DNA of 64,000 nucleotides. It comes from Neurospora tetrasperma FGSC 2508. Lineage: Eukaryota; Ascomycota; Sordariomycetes; Sordariales; Sordariaceae. How positions within the stretch are numbered: position 1 is the stretch's first letter; each line of letters begins with the position of its first letter. The DNA lies in NCBI RefSeq assembly GCF_000213175.1, contig NW_009799103.1:523295-587294 (forward strand), read 5' to 3'. Below, piece by piece: positions 1-12,553 of this stretch. The notes beneath the pieces were generated by a model, which was not told the DNA's origin, searched no databases, and worked only from the letters and a program-made list of their open reading frames with translations. The position numbers and the translations under genes are program-made.

Positions 1-2136
1 CTGAAAGTGGGCCTATGTAGCTGCCGGCTTTCCATCCGTTGTTCACCAGCGCCTGCAATTCACTGAAGCGAAGCCCTGGAGCCTGACATTGATATTGCCT
101 GCTGACGAACTTAGGTACACTGCAGCATACCATCACTGAAGCAAACGCGGCACCTCTGGCTGTTATTTCCACGCAGGCAGCCACCATACTGGGCTTACGA
201 TAGATAATACTGTAGTAACATCCTTCGGCGGACATTAAGCCGAAGGAAGGAAAGAAAGAAAGACCGGCCTCAAACATTTCCATGATTACCTCACAGTTTA
301 CGCAGTAGATACAACGTCAATATTTATTTCAGTCAGTTACCGTCTCGTCAACCAACAAAATTTGTTATCTAAACTAGTATCCCCAGCTAAACCTCCGCGT
401 TAGCACCATCACAGCCTCAACGAAACAAAACCAGCGCTATCCAGAATCGGGCAGTTGGTAACGTGTAGTTTATTTCCAAGCCATTAGCCAACAAGCCTAT
501 CTCCCCAACTGAATGAGCTATGTATCGTTAGTTGATTACCAACGAGATCGCCCCCCAGTCACGTTCAAAATATAATCAAAATCAGGGGTCGGTACTTGAA
601 CTCCCGCGCTGCAAGCTACACCACATTTGTCTGTACGTTGGGGCAACATTACATCCGCTCTGCAGCCCGCTTACATACTATAGTAGACGCTTGTTGCCCG
701 CGCTCCCTGTGCCCTGCCCTGTGGTGGCAGCAGTTGGTGGTGATCTCCCGTCAGTCAGCGCCTCGCAGCAGGCTTTCACTTTACATGCCGTATGCTGTAC
801 AAGTATCCTGGTGTATGGACGGGATCGATGGCCAGATGGATAGACACATGATGATGGCACACAAAGTGCAACAGGCGAATAACCGGAGAGTTTGTTGGTA
901 GGGTAAGTTGGTCGTTAGGTTGTTGGTTGGTTTAACCTACCTAATCAAAGAGGTAATCGATCTTTTTTGCTTGGGCCGGACATCAGTCAGTCAAGTCAAA
1001 GTCATCCAGGCAAGCAACCACCCTTTTCTTTGACTTGCATCGCACAGCTGTCACCCTCAACCATGTCGGTATGCTTGTTCCCTTGATGTTGTGCTACCGC
1101 TTCGTAGCAGGTATGCCGTGCAGTGTGTATGGTATGTACATTGCCCAACGAGCCCCGTGTCAAAGGACGACAACACTGGTCAGCAGTCACGCAATCGGCA
1201 ATAGAGATAACCAACGCGAACCGTGTTGGCTTGGCCGCAGCAATATTTGATTCTCTCCCAACGAGCCCACAAGGAAAGAGAAAGTGGGTGTCACACGGAC
1301 GGGCAGTCAGTTTGTCCGTTCGTTCGTTCGTTCCTGTTGGCTCTTGTTGTTGACGAACAATCCATCCATCTCGCTTTTTCCAAAGCCAAATTCGCGGCCA
1401 AGGAGCCCAGCTAATGCTTGGTCTGCTTGGCCGGAGCTTATAGCCTTGGCTTTGGGGAGGGGTGATGTTCGGCTGAACAAGACGGGACGCAAGGGGAGGG
1501 AACATCAAAACAAAGGGAACAAGCAGTTGGGAGAAGGGGCCTTTTTCGAGCAGCAGAGAGCAGCAGAAGAAGAAAAAAAGTGGCGTCCTTCAGTGCAACC
1601 AAGTGGGACCCCTGCACCGGCGGAATTGACATGGGAATATCATCGGAAAATCAAGCTTATTTTTCTGCGACGCTTGCAACGCTTGTACGTAACGCTGACA
1701 AGGCCTGGGATGGGTCGGACTGGGCATTTCTTGGTGGTTGTTTGGAGTGCCCCATCTGGTGTCCATCCCGTCGAACCCGCTTCGCCAACCACGCAAAGGT
1801 GTGCTCTGATAATATCCGGGGGTCCAGGGAGGAGTCGAGACGGGCTTGGCGCTGCTCCGGAATAAGCTCGGTGGGACGACTCGTGACTTGTTTCGCCATT
1901 TGCTGCTTTTTTGATGACTGTGACTGTGGTGGTGCCCCTCCCCCTTATTTCTTGTCATGGCGTAATCTGCCACTTTGCTGTGGTGTAGCGAGCAATGCAG
2001 ATTCCCGGCCACAATCTCCTGGGAACTGACCCTTTCCTTTTCCTTCGGCCGTGTGTTTGGAAGTTGGAGACGGTGACGGCAAGTGGAATGTCGGGAGCCG
2101 AAGAAGCGAGAGTGATACGACCACAAGACCATCGAG

Positions 2137-2169
2137 GTACCCGTGGAATACTACGTACCCGTGGAATAC
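2137..2169. repeat. 15-bp direct repeat, two copies
   Basis: The word GTACCCGTGGAATAC occurs at 2137-2151 and again at 2155-2169, separated by three bases. It lies in gene-poor DNA and has no assigned role. It could be a small duplication or a pair of protein-binding sites. Confidence 0.8.
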
Positions 2170-5037
2170 GTGCGGAATGTTCGGGGATTGATTAATCCAC
2201 AATATGGAAAAGAGAAGAGTGAAAAGCAATTCTCTACACGGCGCCCCAGGGCAGGACCATGTTGAACGTCCGTGCTTCAGTTGAAATACTTTAGTTTTGT
2301 CGGGTACGTACACTACTCTTCCTCGTAGGTACTAACTGCTACACCGTCCCGACCGGCGTGGTCTCCACTGAAACTGTCTTGTCGGTCAGTGTTGACGTTT
2401 TTGGGAGAAATCATCGGTGAATATCATTTTGTGTTTCGCGCAACTTTGTTTTTTTGTCATCTGTTGATCCGCGTGCCCCGGCCTTGTGTTGTCGTTGTCA
2501 TTGATGATGGGTGTACTTGTGGGAGTACCTGTATATAAGAAGGTCCCTTCCTTCCGTGGAAAATCACAAAATGCTGAATTAAACGTTAACTTTGTGGAGT
2601 CGCACTTCCCATTGTGTCAGTTGCAAAGAGTGGACTCTCCATTTCTTGGCGAATCCACAGACTGCATGTAGAAAAGCTTGGCGGTTCTGAACGGAACTTG
2701 GCGGCAGTTGGAAGGGGAAGGTGGGACTCGGTCCAGGGCTCAAGGCTGTCATGAGAGCAACAGAAAAAAAACAGATTTTGCTCCGCTTCCCCAAGAATGC
2801 CCACTCTGTGCCTCCAGCTCGGCCGATTCAGCCCCTTGAACAACGCGAAACATTCAACGTGTTGTTTTGCGATAGCCCGAGCCGCAAGGCCGAGAAACAG
2901 AGAGGTATCCACTATTCCGTGTCAATCAGGTACGTGTACACACAACTGGAAGGTGACGACGACGACAACGACCGACTCGGAGGTACCAAGTTTAGTACAT
3001 GTAATTCTGCTACCCGTTACCGTACCATACATACGATACACTACACCAACAGACCTTACCAAGAATCGGCCAAGAAGAGGAGTCTGGTTAAGCATGATTT
3101 TAAGCGTCAATGTCACCATCTTCATTGGCCATCCTGCCCGTACTAGCAAGTCAGGTACCCACGGATCCGAGCGTCCGATTGTCCCGATAGCGGCCTCTAC
3201 ACTAATTGTGACGGCATGACGGCATTTCTGTCGCTCATTAGAGAGACAGACGGCGAGTTCGGGGCTTTCACTTCATAGCTCCAGGACAGCGCCGAATCAG
3301 CCATCTGACGGCGGCAACACCAAGACGCAGCATCGCGCCCATTGTTCCACACACTAATCTCACAGCAAACATCGGCCATCATCGCACCGCATCATGCTCT
3401 GACATGACAGCAGTCTGCCGAGGTCATACTGGTCACACGGAATTTTTCCAATTTCCAACGACATCAAGACCAAACCTTTGAAGAAATTGATATCCAGAGC
3501 AGTCGATGGCCACCACGGCTGACTCGGCACAGCACTTGCACTTTTGAACCTGTCGAGATGAGTCTGCATGGTTCTTTCAACGAGTTGAGTGATGACCTCA
3601 GCTTCAGTGATTGGAGCTATCCGTCACACTGGAACCCAATGGCTTCATTTCGTTGCCCATGTGGGAGGGTGAAGCCCATGCGTGGCGCTGACTATATGCT
3701 ACAATACCGACATGATCACCTCGCTACCTGTCACGGAGCACACTGGCATCTGTGCTGCCTGCCCTGTGTCTGTACACCTCCCATCACTTGGGGTTTAGTG
3801 GTTAGGTCAGCTATTCCAGAAAGGGTCACCTACAGTACTCGCAACGATATGCACAAGTGCAAAGTGCAAGCAGTTTTCTCACCTCGTGCAGACTTGCCAC
3901 ACAAAAGCGGCTCAGACATGAGACCAGCCAAGGCCCGGTCACAGTCGTCTGAATAAGGTTAACAAAGACGCGATAATGCGGCGCACCACCCGGTTCATGC
4001 CCCCTTCTGTTCCTTCTGTTCCCTCTGACTTGCAGGCTCGGACTCTGACTTTGAAAATGACCAATCGAAAGCGAGCCGTGGCGTCGCTCATTCGAACATG
4101 ACATTTTCAGCCAGAACATCGCTTCACGCTTCACGCTCCGTGGTTGGGTGGGTGGCGTCCCATGTCATACGGCATGGTTGATGAATGGTCTTCCTTCCCC
4201 CCCAATGATGGACTCCTTTTGACCAGATCTCATCATCTCACTCTGCTGGGGTCAGTGTGTCGTACAAAATAGGCGATCAGGCGGCTATCCTGTTTCGCAC
4301 TACAACCGCATCAATCACTTTTGCAGCCTTGTTCGAAGTCGCCGAGCTTATTCCGTCATATCAATGTTTGATTGCCCGGCACTTGTTGGATGGTCACACG
4401 CGGGCAGTTGAATCTCCACAGACAAGCAGTAAGTCTGACTTTCTGAGGAACAGAGAGATGTTGATAAGCTCTCATCCTTTCCTTCAACGAAAGTTGGGAC
4501 ACATGAACAAGAAGACTTGCAATGTCCGACATATAACCACCTCGATACACAAAACACACAAAGAGTAGTATTCTTCCATGTCCATTCTCAGACACATCGG
4601 ATGTCGCCTTTCGGACGTAACACGTTCCATCCATTTCCTTGAGTGCAAACATCACACCTTGCTTGCGATACATTGAAGGACCGACCTCTCTCTCCTCTCC
4701 TGTCTCACAGTTGTACTTGGCCGTTGAACAAGTCTAGGTATGTAACAAGCACTTTTCTAACAAGCCCGTCGGATGCCGACCTTGTGGACACCGCACCTCG
4801 TACATAGTAGACAAGTAGAGGTAAGGAGGGGGCAATAGAACGCATCACAATCTAGAACGGTCTGACTAGATGCACACAGATTGACAGAAGTTGGGAAAAG
4901 CAAGTAAGTAAGTAGCCGCTATCGCCACATCGCACATCGCACAATCTTGATACTAGCGACAATGGGCAGGCAGGTAGGCAGGCAGCGGGCAATTCGTTTT
5001 AACGGCTACAACTGTAACTTTATATAAATGGAACGTA

Positions 5038-5067
5038 ACTGTCCTGTCCTGTCCTGTCATGTCATGT
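5038..5067. repeat. Pentanucleotide microsatellite (CTGTC/ATGTC)
   Basis: Consecutive CTGTC units are followed by ATGTC units, a slipped pentanucleotide array with one base change between the two halves. A related GTCAT run occurs near 59705-59720. Confidence 0.8.
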
Positions 5068-5497
5068 CAAAAAAGAAATAGTATCAGCTGAGATAAAGCC
5101 ACCGACCGACGGGCGGGAGACGTGGAGGTGGGGCCGCCGGCCGACCAACGACCAAGGCCGAAATGATGAGCTAGACATTGGATGCCGTTGGACCATCGCG
5201 TTCGTTTCCACATTTTTTTTTTTTGGTGTGGAAATAGCTTCCAATTTTCTTTTATTCTTTTTCTCTTCTTAATCTTCGGTACAATAAGCCGAGGTAACGG
5301 CATCGTGTACTATCAAAGACTCAAGGGTCATAGCCCGGCCTTTATTCACGGTGTCTGGAACCTAGAATAATGGATGGACAGGAGAAGGAATGTGGAGTTT
5401 TTCATCTCATCCCTTCTTTACCTTCCCTTCCATCATCCCATAGCCAGTCATCATTGTACCTCGGTTCGCTTGCCCTGCGTGCGCGGTGGCGGCATGC

Positions 5498-5500
<3 letters not shown>

Positions 5501-5533
<33 letters not shown>

Positions 5534-5534
5534 C
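5501..5534. repeat. (GGCA)n microsatellite
   Basis: About eight consecutive GGCA/CAGG units in noncoding DNA. The repeat is read as Arg/Gln/Ala/Gly strings in overlapping frames, which explains the short chance frames in this area. Confidence 0.85.
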
Positions 5535-7285
5535 GAAACGATTGCGATACGCGCGCCAACACACAACGAACCTTATTTACACGTCCTGCCGTATAAGTAT
5601 GGTGGCTTTACATACCGCCGCGACCGCCGACGCCGCCCTAGGACGTTCAACTAAGATAGTGTACGGTAGTTAATCATACGTGCAGGTATGTCCAGTGTAA
5701 AAGACGTCGCGGTACATTACAGTTCTTCTGTTGTATATATTCTGGTAGCTAAGGTATGTTAAAATGGCCATCGTAAGCGATCATCAGAAGTGCAAGAACT
5801 ACATACACACTATAAGTCGGTAATAATCATCCGATGCCCCAAAACATTCGAGAAGGGGAAAAACGAGCGAGCGAGATGAGGCGAACTTATCGCACACCAA
5901 TATCAGTACCGCACGGTTTTATGGTAGCGAGGTGTTGCTCGTCCGCGGTATTCCCGAAATTTAACAGATTAATGGAACAAGAGGTCGCTGTCAGCGTCGA
6001 ACTTTTGAACCTGCCTGTCCAACCTACCGTTGCAATGGATTATCATTGGTGCCTTGTCCGCTGCTGAGCCAGAGATAAAGCTACGGTGGTGGTCAGACGA
6101 GCCGAAGATTGAGATTGGTTTTTATCAGTTGTAGATGGCTTGTTCATGACCACTGCAGGCACCTACCTATGTACAGTACCGACACCGATCTGGCAACAGG
6201 AACTGTGCAGAAACTTATGATAGCACCTTCTATAAGAAGCTTCCCGGCTTCAAAAGAGAGGCGAAGAAGTGCATCGATGAAAAAAAAGAAGAAGGAAAAG
6301 TGGAAAGCTCCAAATGCAAACTTTCACGCCTGCCTAGGTAGTTCTGCTTCTGTTACGTAAGTTGCCTGCGAAATGCAAAGTGCAAACTGCAGCTGCCATA
6401 TAAAGTAAGCTACCTACACTTTTGTTGTGATGAGGAACATCGAGCACATGGCAGAATCTCGCCTTGCCATGCCAACTCTTGCATCGCTGGAGCTGTCAAA
6501 CTTACCGGCACTTTTGCTTCGGATACTATATGCAGAATGAAAAAAAAAAAAAGCCTATTATTGCCCCTTACTCACATCACTCACTTTCTCAGCTTCAACC
6601 GCTTGAGCGTATGTTGTTAGAAGTCCGGAGCCCAAACTTTTATGAAGGTTCAACTTGTAGCTACCTACCTATAACAGATGTTTAGTATGGTGCTATGGTA
6701 CGTAACAAAAAGCCGACGGCGCCGGATCGGCAACGTTACAAACCCCCCCATGCCGTGGTCCCTAGTCGCAGGGTCGCCCCTGAGGTGATTCCCGCCCTGC
6801 CCGTCCAGAATCGGGGACAGAAAGGCCCGGTTGACGATACCAAGGAAAAGAAAAAGCACCTCCTTAGCGTAATTTAATGGATGTATCTTTACGAAATGTG
6901 CAAGTTCTGTAAATATTCAACTCCTAATCTAGTTCTTTGAAACAATAAAGTGGTATGTAATGTATGGTGCTAGAAGCCTAGAGGTAGCCTATCCTACCAA
7001 GGTAGGTATCTTTCATACCCTGAAAAGGTATGTAGATCGGGTGATCGGCATATGCTCAATACACGCCAGTACAAAACATCAATACTGCAACCCGGTAATT
7101 TTCGCAACCGCCCTGAATTGTAGGTACGGCACTGCACGCTTGAGCTTATTTTGACCTCCCACAGTACATACGTAGCGGGAGCTAAAGCTTTCAAGTGTCA
7201 GTGTTCAGCAGTTGCCCGATATGGGAATGATGGACCGCCGACCGACCGACGATGGATTGATTATAGCGGGGTCTTCGATTAGGTG

Positions 7286-7307
7286 TTTTTTTTTTTTTTT
7301 TTTTTTT
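7286..7307. repeat. Homopolymer T tract (22 nt)
   Basis: Uninterrupted run of 22 thymines in intergenic DNA. It is likely a mononucleotide microsatellite or a nucleosome-depleting tract, and its exact length is likely to vary between strains and assemblies. Confidence 0.85.
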
Positions 7308-10300
7308 CCCTTACATAAAGTTTATACCGCATATCCTTGCTGACTGCACTGTACCTAGTCACAGTTCATCCATCCGGGGTCGGCGAATAACGGAACTCAC
7401 AGGCCTCTTCGCACGAGAGAGTGAGAATAAGCCTAACGAAGCTGGCTTTTAAAAGAAAAACGCCGTTTAGTAAGCGGGCGGCGTTGATACTAGTATCCAG
7501 GTTGGAATGTTTCGAATCTCCGCTCGGACTCGGGTTTAATCATGACTCGTGGGACTCCCTCTATTGAGGCTCATTCATCGATATTTCTCACGGTTGGTTG
7601 GGTGGCTCATATCAGTTCGTTTGTTGGTTGGAACAGCTACCTAGACGGTTGGTTCGTTGGCTGGCTGGTCCATCGTTTCTTAGTTCACTTGAAGCCGCTT
7701 GGGAAGACCAACAAAGCCTACGCGCAAGCCTGCCCGCACTTGCTTGTTCTTGTTGTGGTAACGAGTCAAACGAGCTCTTGAGCTCTGGTATGGCTCGCAC
7801 GGCCAAGCCACTCAGCAGATAACACAATGCATACAATGAATGATAGTGGTGAGGAGCCGTTCTTGGCTGACATGCATGGCAAGAAGCCACGGACGAGTAC
7901 GAACGATGAATGAGGCTTCGTCATCGGTTGAGTGGCTTCTTGCTTGGCTTCTGCTTGGCTTTCTTGGATATTTGGAATGGGATGATAAGGCTCGTTAGTC
8001 AAGCTCCGCTATCGAAGGGATGGATGGATGGTGTAGGCGTCTGAAGCGAAAATGTCTGGGCATAGGTAGGTAAGATACAGTCTGGAATTTTTCTTCGCCA
8101 AATTGGACCAAGGCCCGACTTTTATTTCCATGGGTACTATACACTACATTTCTATACGCGTTTAAGATTCTTGTGAAGATGAATGCGGTACCAAATGGTA
8201 CATCTGATACAGAGAGCAGGCATTATTCCTGCTTTGACGATCCAATTTTTTCGAGTCTGTGTGGATTTGGACATGAAAAAAAAAGTTTTCGTCCAAAATT
8301 CCGAATCAGAACCGAAGAGAGAGCTTCGCAAGGAATACATCTTTTGGGATAAGTACCTCTAGGATACATAACATTCCGAGGCGAATTGAAGTAACAGTGG
8401 TGGGTGCCCTGCTGTGCCCTGCTTAATGCCGCCTAGACTTGAAGACTGCCCGGGCGGGTGTGGAATGTATGTAGTGTAATGACCGACGGTATGTTGTACT
8501 GCAGAGAACTTTTCTAGTGTAATAAATAATACGTGCACTCCCTCGGGAATACTGATGATGGCTGATCCTAAATAAGGTATTTTTGGTGACAAAATAGAAA
8601 TGAGACAGGATGAAAAAAACGAAACATCATCGGACGCCAACGACATTAGCGTTTCTTGGGCTTTACTTGGCGGGACGATCACCAACGCTGCGCCGACACC
8701 CCGTCCCAACGCTCGCTCACTCGCTACATACGTGTCGCTGAAGACTCCAGTCGAGTCTTTCTTCAGGTTGACGATGTTCTGGGCTATGTATGTAGAGAAA
8801 AAGCATCAGCAACGCTCTCAAGCAGTCATGAGAAGAATGCCTAGAGGTACCTAATGACGGGAGCCTGGAAATATCCCCGTAAGAAAAGGAGATCAACCGG
8901 TGAGCCAAAAGAATTAGAACTGCAGGTGCAATGGAAAAGGAACTTCCCACCCATCAAGGCCGCCGCCGATCGGCATCCCGTCCCATGCCCCATGCCAGGT
9001 TGTCAAAGTAAGGTTAAATTCTTACCGCGCACATCCGAGTTCCCGCTTCCAGTCCCTCGCTCGCTGCCCAGGTGGCCACCATGAACCCCCCCAGACCCAA
9101 TAGTGTAAGGCATCGAGTTGCCCGATTTGCTGTTCTCCTGATAATATCCGTGAGGAGCTATGCCGCAAAGGGAAGGAGATCTCACCGTTCGCAGGCAGCT
9201 TAGCAATCAACTAACTGCTCCTCCACTGCTAAAAATGGGTATGCATTGAGATTGCAAATCGAATTTCATTAGGCCCGTCGAAAGAACAATCTTGACGGTC
9301 AGCTGCCTTCGAGAGTTCTTCACCGGCGTGAGGCCGCCTGTTGGCTAGTGCAGGTACTACGATAAACTATCAACGGTACGTAGGATCGTCCGGGGATAAA
9401 CTTAATCCCAACCTATCTACCTGCCGCGATTTCGACATTTATGAGTTTGTCATGGACCGGGGAGGTTTGACACATGGAAACAGAAACGAGACGGGACGTT
9501 GATGTGACGGTAACGGTAACAGCACCCGCGTCGTGTTGGTGAGACCATAAAGACACCCCGCCGAGAGGTGTTGTGTATCGGGCTGGGAGCCTGGAGCGTC
9601 TCGGCCGTTCTTGGCCGAAGTTTGGCCAGACTGGACCGTTGTTGCGCCGTCTTGAGCTTACGGCGTCGACCGGGCTTGGCCGGGATCCTTCAATCTGGCG
9701 ATCGGCGCATCTCCGTAGGAGGTTTCGGCTGGTCGTCTTGTTTCAACCCCGTACCTCTGTCCAAACAAATTTGTTGTCACTCGGAGTTTCGTGGCCTTGA
9801 GATCGGCAGGGATGACTGTTACCGGCACTTGGCAAGCGCTCAATCTGTCAAGAGGTATCAGTCCATGACTAGCAAGACGTATCATTCGAGAACCACCGTT
9901 ACCACCAATGCAACAAGGCAAATGACAGCGAAACCTTATATATGCCGTGCGTATCCGACTCATCCGCTATGTTCACTTGTTCGCATCATGTGTGTTGCGG
10001 TACCATTCAGATAGAGTAAAGGGAGAACGGTAATGGTAGCGAACGTAGCTGGGTCGGGGCATATACACCCACCTTCTTGGCCATCCAAAGATGACGACGA
10101 TGTATCCGTAATGTGCTTAGTTGACCAGCTGACAAATGCAATCAAGGGACCAAGAAGCAACACTGTTGAACATCGTCTGACCATGGCAGCAGCCAAGCGA
10201 TCCCAAGCAAGCCAAGTAAAATTAGGGCAACCGAATCAACCTGAGAAGACCATTAGAATTAGAGGGAGTAATCACACTCACTCACCATTGATCACCACAC

Positions 10301-12553
10301 CAACCATCACTGGCAGTGATAAGCCCAAAGAATGCCACCAACAGGCTCAAGTCCCATCCGCCTCTTTTTTTGGTATGCTCATGGCATCCTCGTGGCAATT
10401 CCATGGCAACCTCATGGCAGCCTGCTGAGTACCTAGCTTGCCTGCTGGATCTCGCCCGGATAAGGTTCATCTACATACTGACCTTCCCGCTCAGTCGCTG
10501 GCTAAAACTAGGACCATGCCATGCCGTGCTAGGTCATACCTAGACCCTTTCATGTGTCGTCGGCGTGCAGGGCTCCCTTAGGGTAGCATTGGATGGGATT
10601 GGCGAGCCAAAAAGAAGCCACAATGCGCCTTCGCTGCCGGTAGTGATTCCCGCTCGCTTGATCGGGGTAAAACTGGAATGGCTGGCTGGCTGGCTGGCTG
10701 GCCGATGAGAGCGGACAACCTGTGCGTAGCATTGGTAAAGGTGACAAGAATTTTTTGGTCTGCCACTTGAAGAAATATGTATATTGAGGGTTCATATGCC
10801 TTAGTGTAGGTGTAGAGCGAGGTATCTCTGATAGTCATGTCATGTCGTGATGTAGCGGGCAAGGTGAGAGGTTGCGAGTACCTGCGTTCGTGCCAGCAAG
10901 AACTCACAGGATTTGACCAAGAAGGAGGACAATGACGGAGGAAGCAGGATTGTGACTGAAGTGGGAACTCTAAATGGCATTGTTCCTTCCGTTGGCAAAA
11001 GCAAACCTGCACCAATCTCATCTCGGATGTTGACGGCATTGAGTAAGGAAGGTACAGAGGGCATCTTGATGGACCCGGAATTGCGTGATCTGTCTATGTG
11101 GACTGACCGTCAAGTTGGTGCCTTGGTTCCTTCCACTTGAAGAACCAACGTCGTCCATCAATCCCATCATCTGCTTAGACTAAGGAGCATTTAGGGAAGG
11201 TGCGAATGGATTTCCTGCTTTCCGTTTCGATTGATTTCCAATGCCAGCGGCACTTGTGATTTCCCTGTCTTCTTGATCTGAAGGAGGATCAGGTGGTGAC
11301 AGGTCCCGCCGATGGAAATCATGTGCTCTCAGCTCCCCTCGCCCGGCTGTTTCAAGGTGACGATACCTCTTGGGTAGCGTTGGTAAAAGGGAATGGATGA
11401 GTGATGTTTCCCAATGTAGATCTGAGCTCAGGACCCAACAGGCCGTTGAGAGGCCAGGGAGGCAAATGGGCCAGCATCAGGCAAGAAGAGATCATGCAAA
11501 ACATTGTCAAATGGAATTTTCCACGAGAATCGGTCATCAACAAGTTCCCATGTGCGAACTGAACGTTGTCGCTGCCACTTGGCGTACAAACTTCAGCCAT
11601 CGAAATTCATGTTGGGGATGAAACGAAGACATGGCGGCGTATTAGGAGTCGCAATTAGTCGCGGTAATAGGAGTGGATTGGCAAGGGTCTTCCATGACAG
11701 AGTTCACGTCGTCTTCATGAAACGGTTTTCAATGTTTCATCCCAGGGTATAGTGATGGCGCGGTAGCTCGACTTGCCGTCACCGCCATCCAAATGGCACA
11801 TCACGGCATGTTGAAATCGAGCACCTGTTTGAGCGCAATGATAGCTTGGACATTGGCTGATCTGTGTGTATGTATTTTGCGAATGACCTGCCGATGCCCC
11901 TTCCACCATGTGTTTGTTTGTCCATTCCTCGATACTGACAAACCAGAGCGCATTCTCCTCACGCAGAGGTAGTGGCGCTAACAAACCGGAAACAATGGAC
12001 TTCATGTCAGAAGGAGGAACTTCATTATTCCGCGCCAGTCACGTAAAGGTAGTGGAGTTGGGATTTGGGTCCTGCTATGGAGCTGGTCAGATCGACGTTT
12101 GTCGCGGATATCGAAATGACTGTATGGGTATAAAATGCGCCTAGCCGCGCTCAGATCTGAGGTTGGCCTCTCTGGGAAACATGATAAGGCCGTAAATCGC
12201 GCACAAGGTATTACAAAATTCTCAGGTATGGTGCCAGATCAATCTGTCAACACCGACTTCTCTCTCACGCGAGGTATGGGGTGTCTTGACGCCGCCTCTG
12301 CCGCCCCCTCATGGATGAGAGAGACAATCGGTGCGCGCCCTCCCTCGTGTGCATTTGCGATTTCATGGAGCGGTGTGGGCTAGATCTCGTCCAAAAAGAA
12401 TCGCCCCATAGCTTCGTGTCACCAAGGTGTTATACCCCGCATCAAAGCTAGGCAAGCCTTGACGAGCAGCGTGCCCTGGTGCAAGTCGTCGCACAAAGGC
12501 GCCACCGAAGCAAACACCGGGAACATTGCCCTCTTCTGAAAGGCGAATCTTCC

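Larger units (their letters stand above)
1..12553. other. Gene-poor region, left 12.5 kb
   Basis: No reading frame here has recognisable domains, a consistent coding bias or a plausible spliced structure. The longest frames (193 aa at 1284-1865 plus, 180 aa at 1590-2132 minus, 168 aa at 1002-1508 minus) overlap each other on opposite strands, as chance frames do. The stretch holds simple repeats (5038-5067, 5501-5534, a T run at 7286-7307, GGCT repeats near 10678-10702), a 15-bp direct repeat near 2137-2169, and many scattered TACCTA/TAGGTA and TAGTGTA words. Base composition is roughly balanced, so it does not look like heavily RIP-mutated transposon DNA. It may carry noncoding transcripts or distal regulatory DNA, but nothing in the sequence proves that. 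Confidence 0.6.

Noticed and set aside
1750-1790. Possible tRNA T-arm (GGTTCGA on the minus strand)
   Set aside because: Flanking bases do not form the arms of a cloverleaf; no other tRNA or 5S rRNA candidate was found by eye in the window.
1284-1865. 193-codon frame as a gene
   Set aside because: No domain, no family resemblance and overlapped by similar frames on the other strand.
60-2500. Decayed transposon in the gene-poor left end
   Set aside because: No terminal repeats, no transposase or polymerase fragments, and base composition lacks the strong AT shift of RIP.
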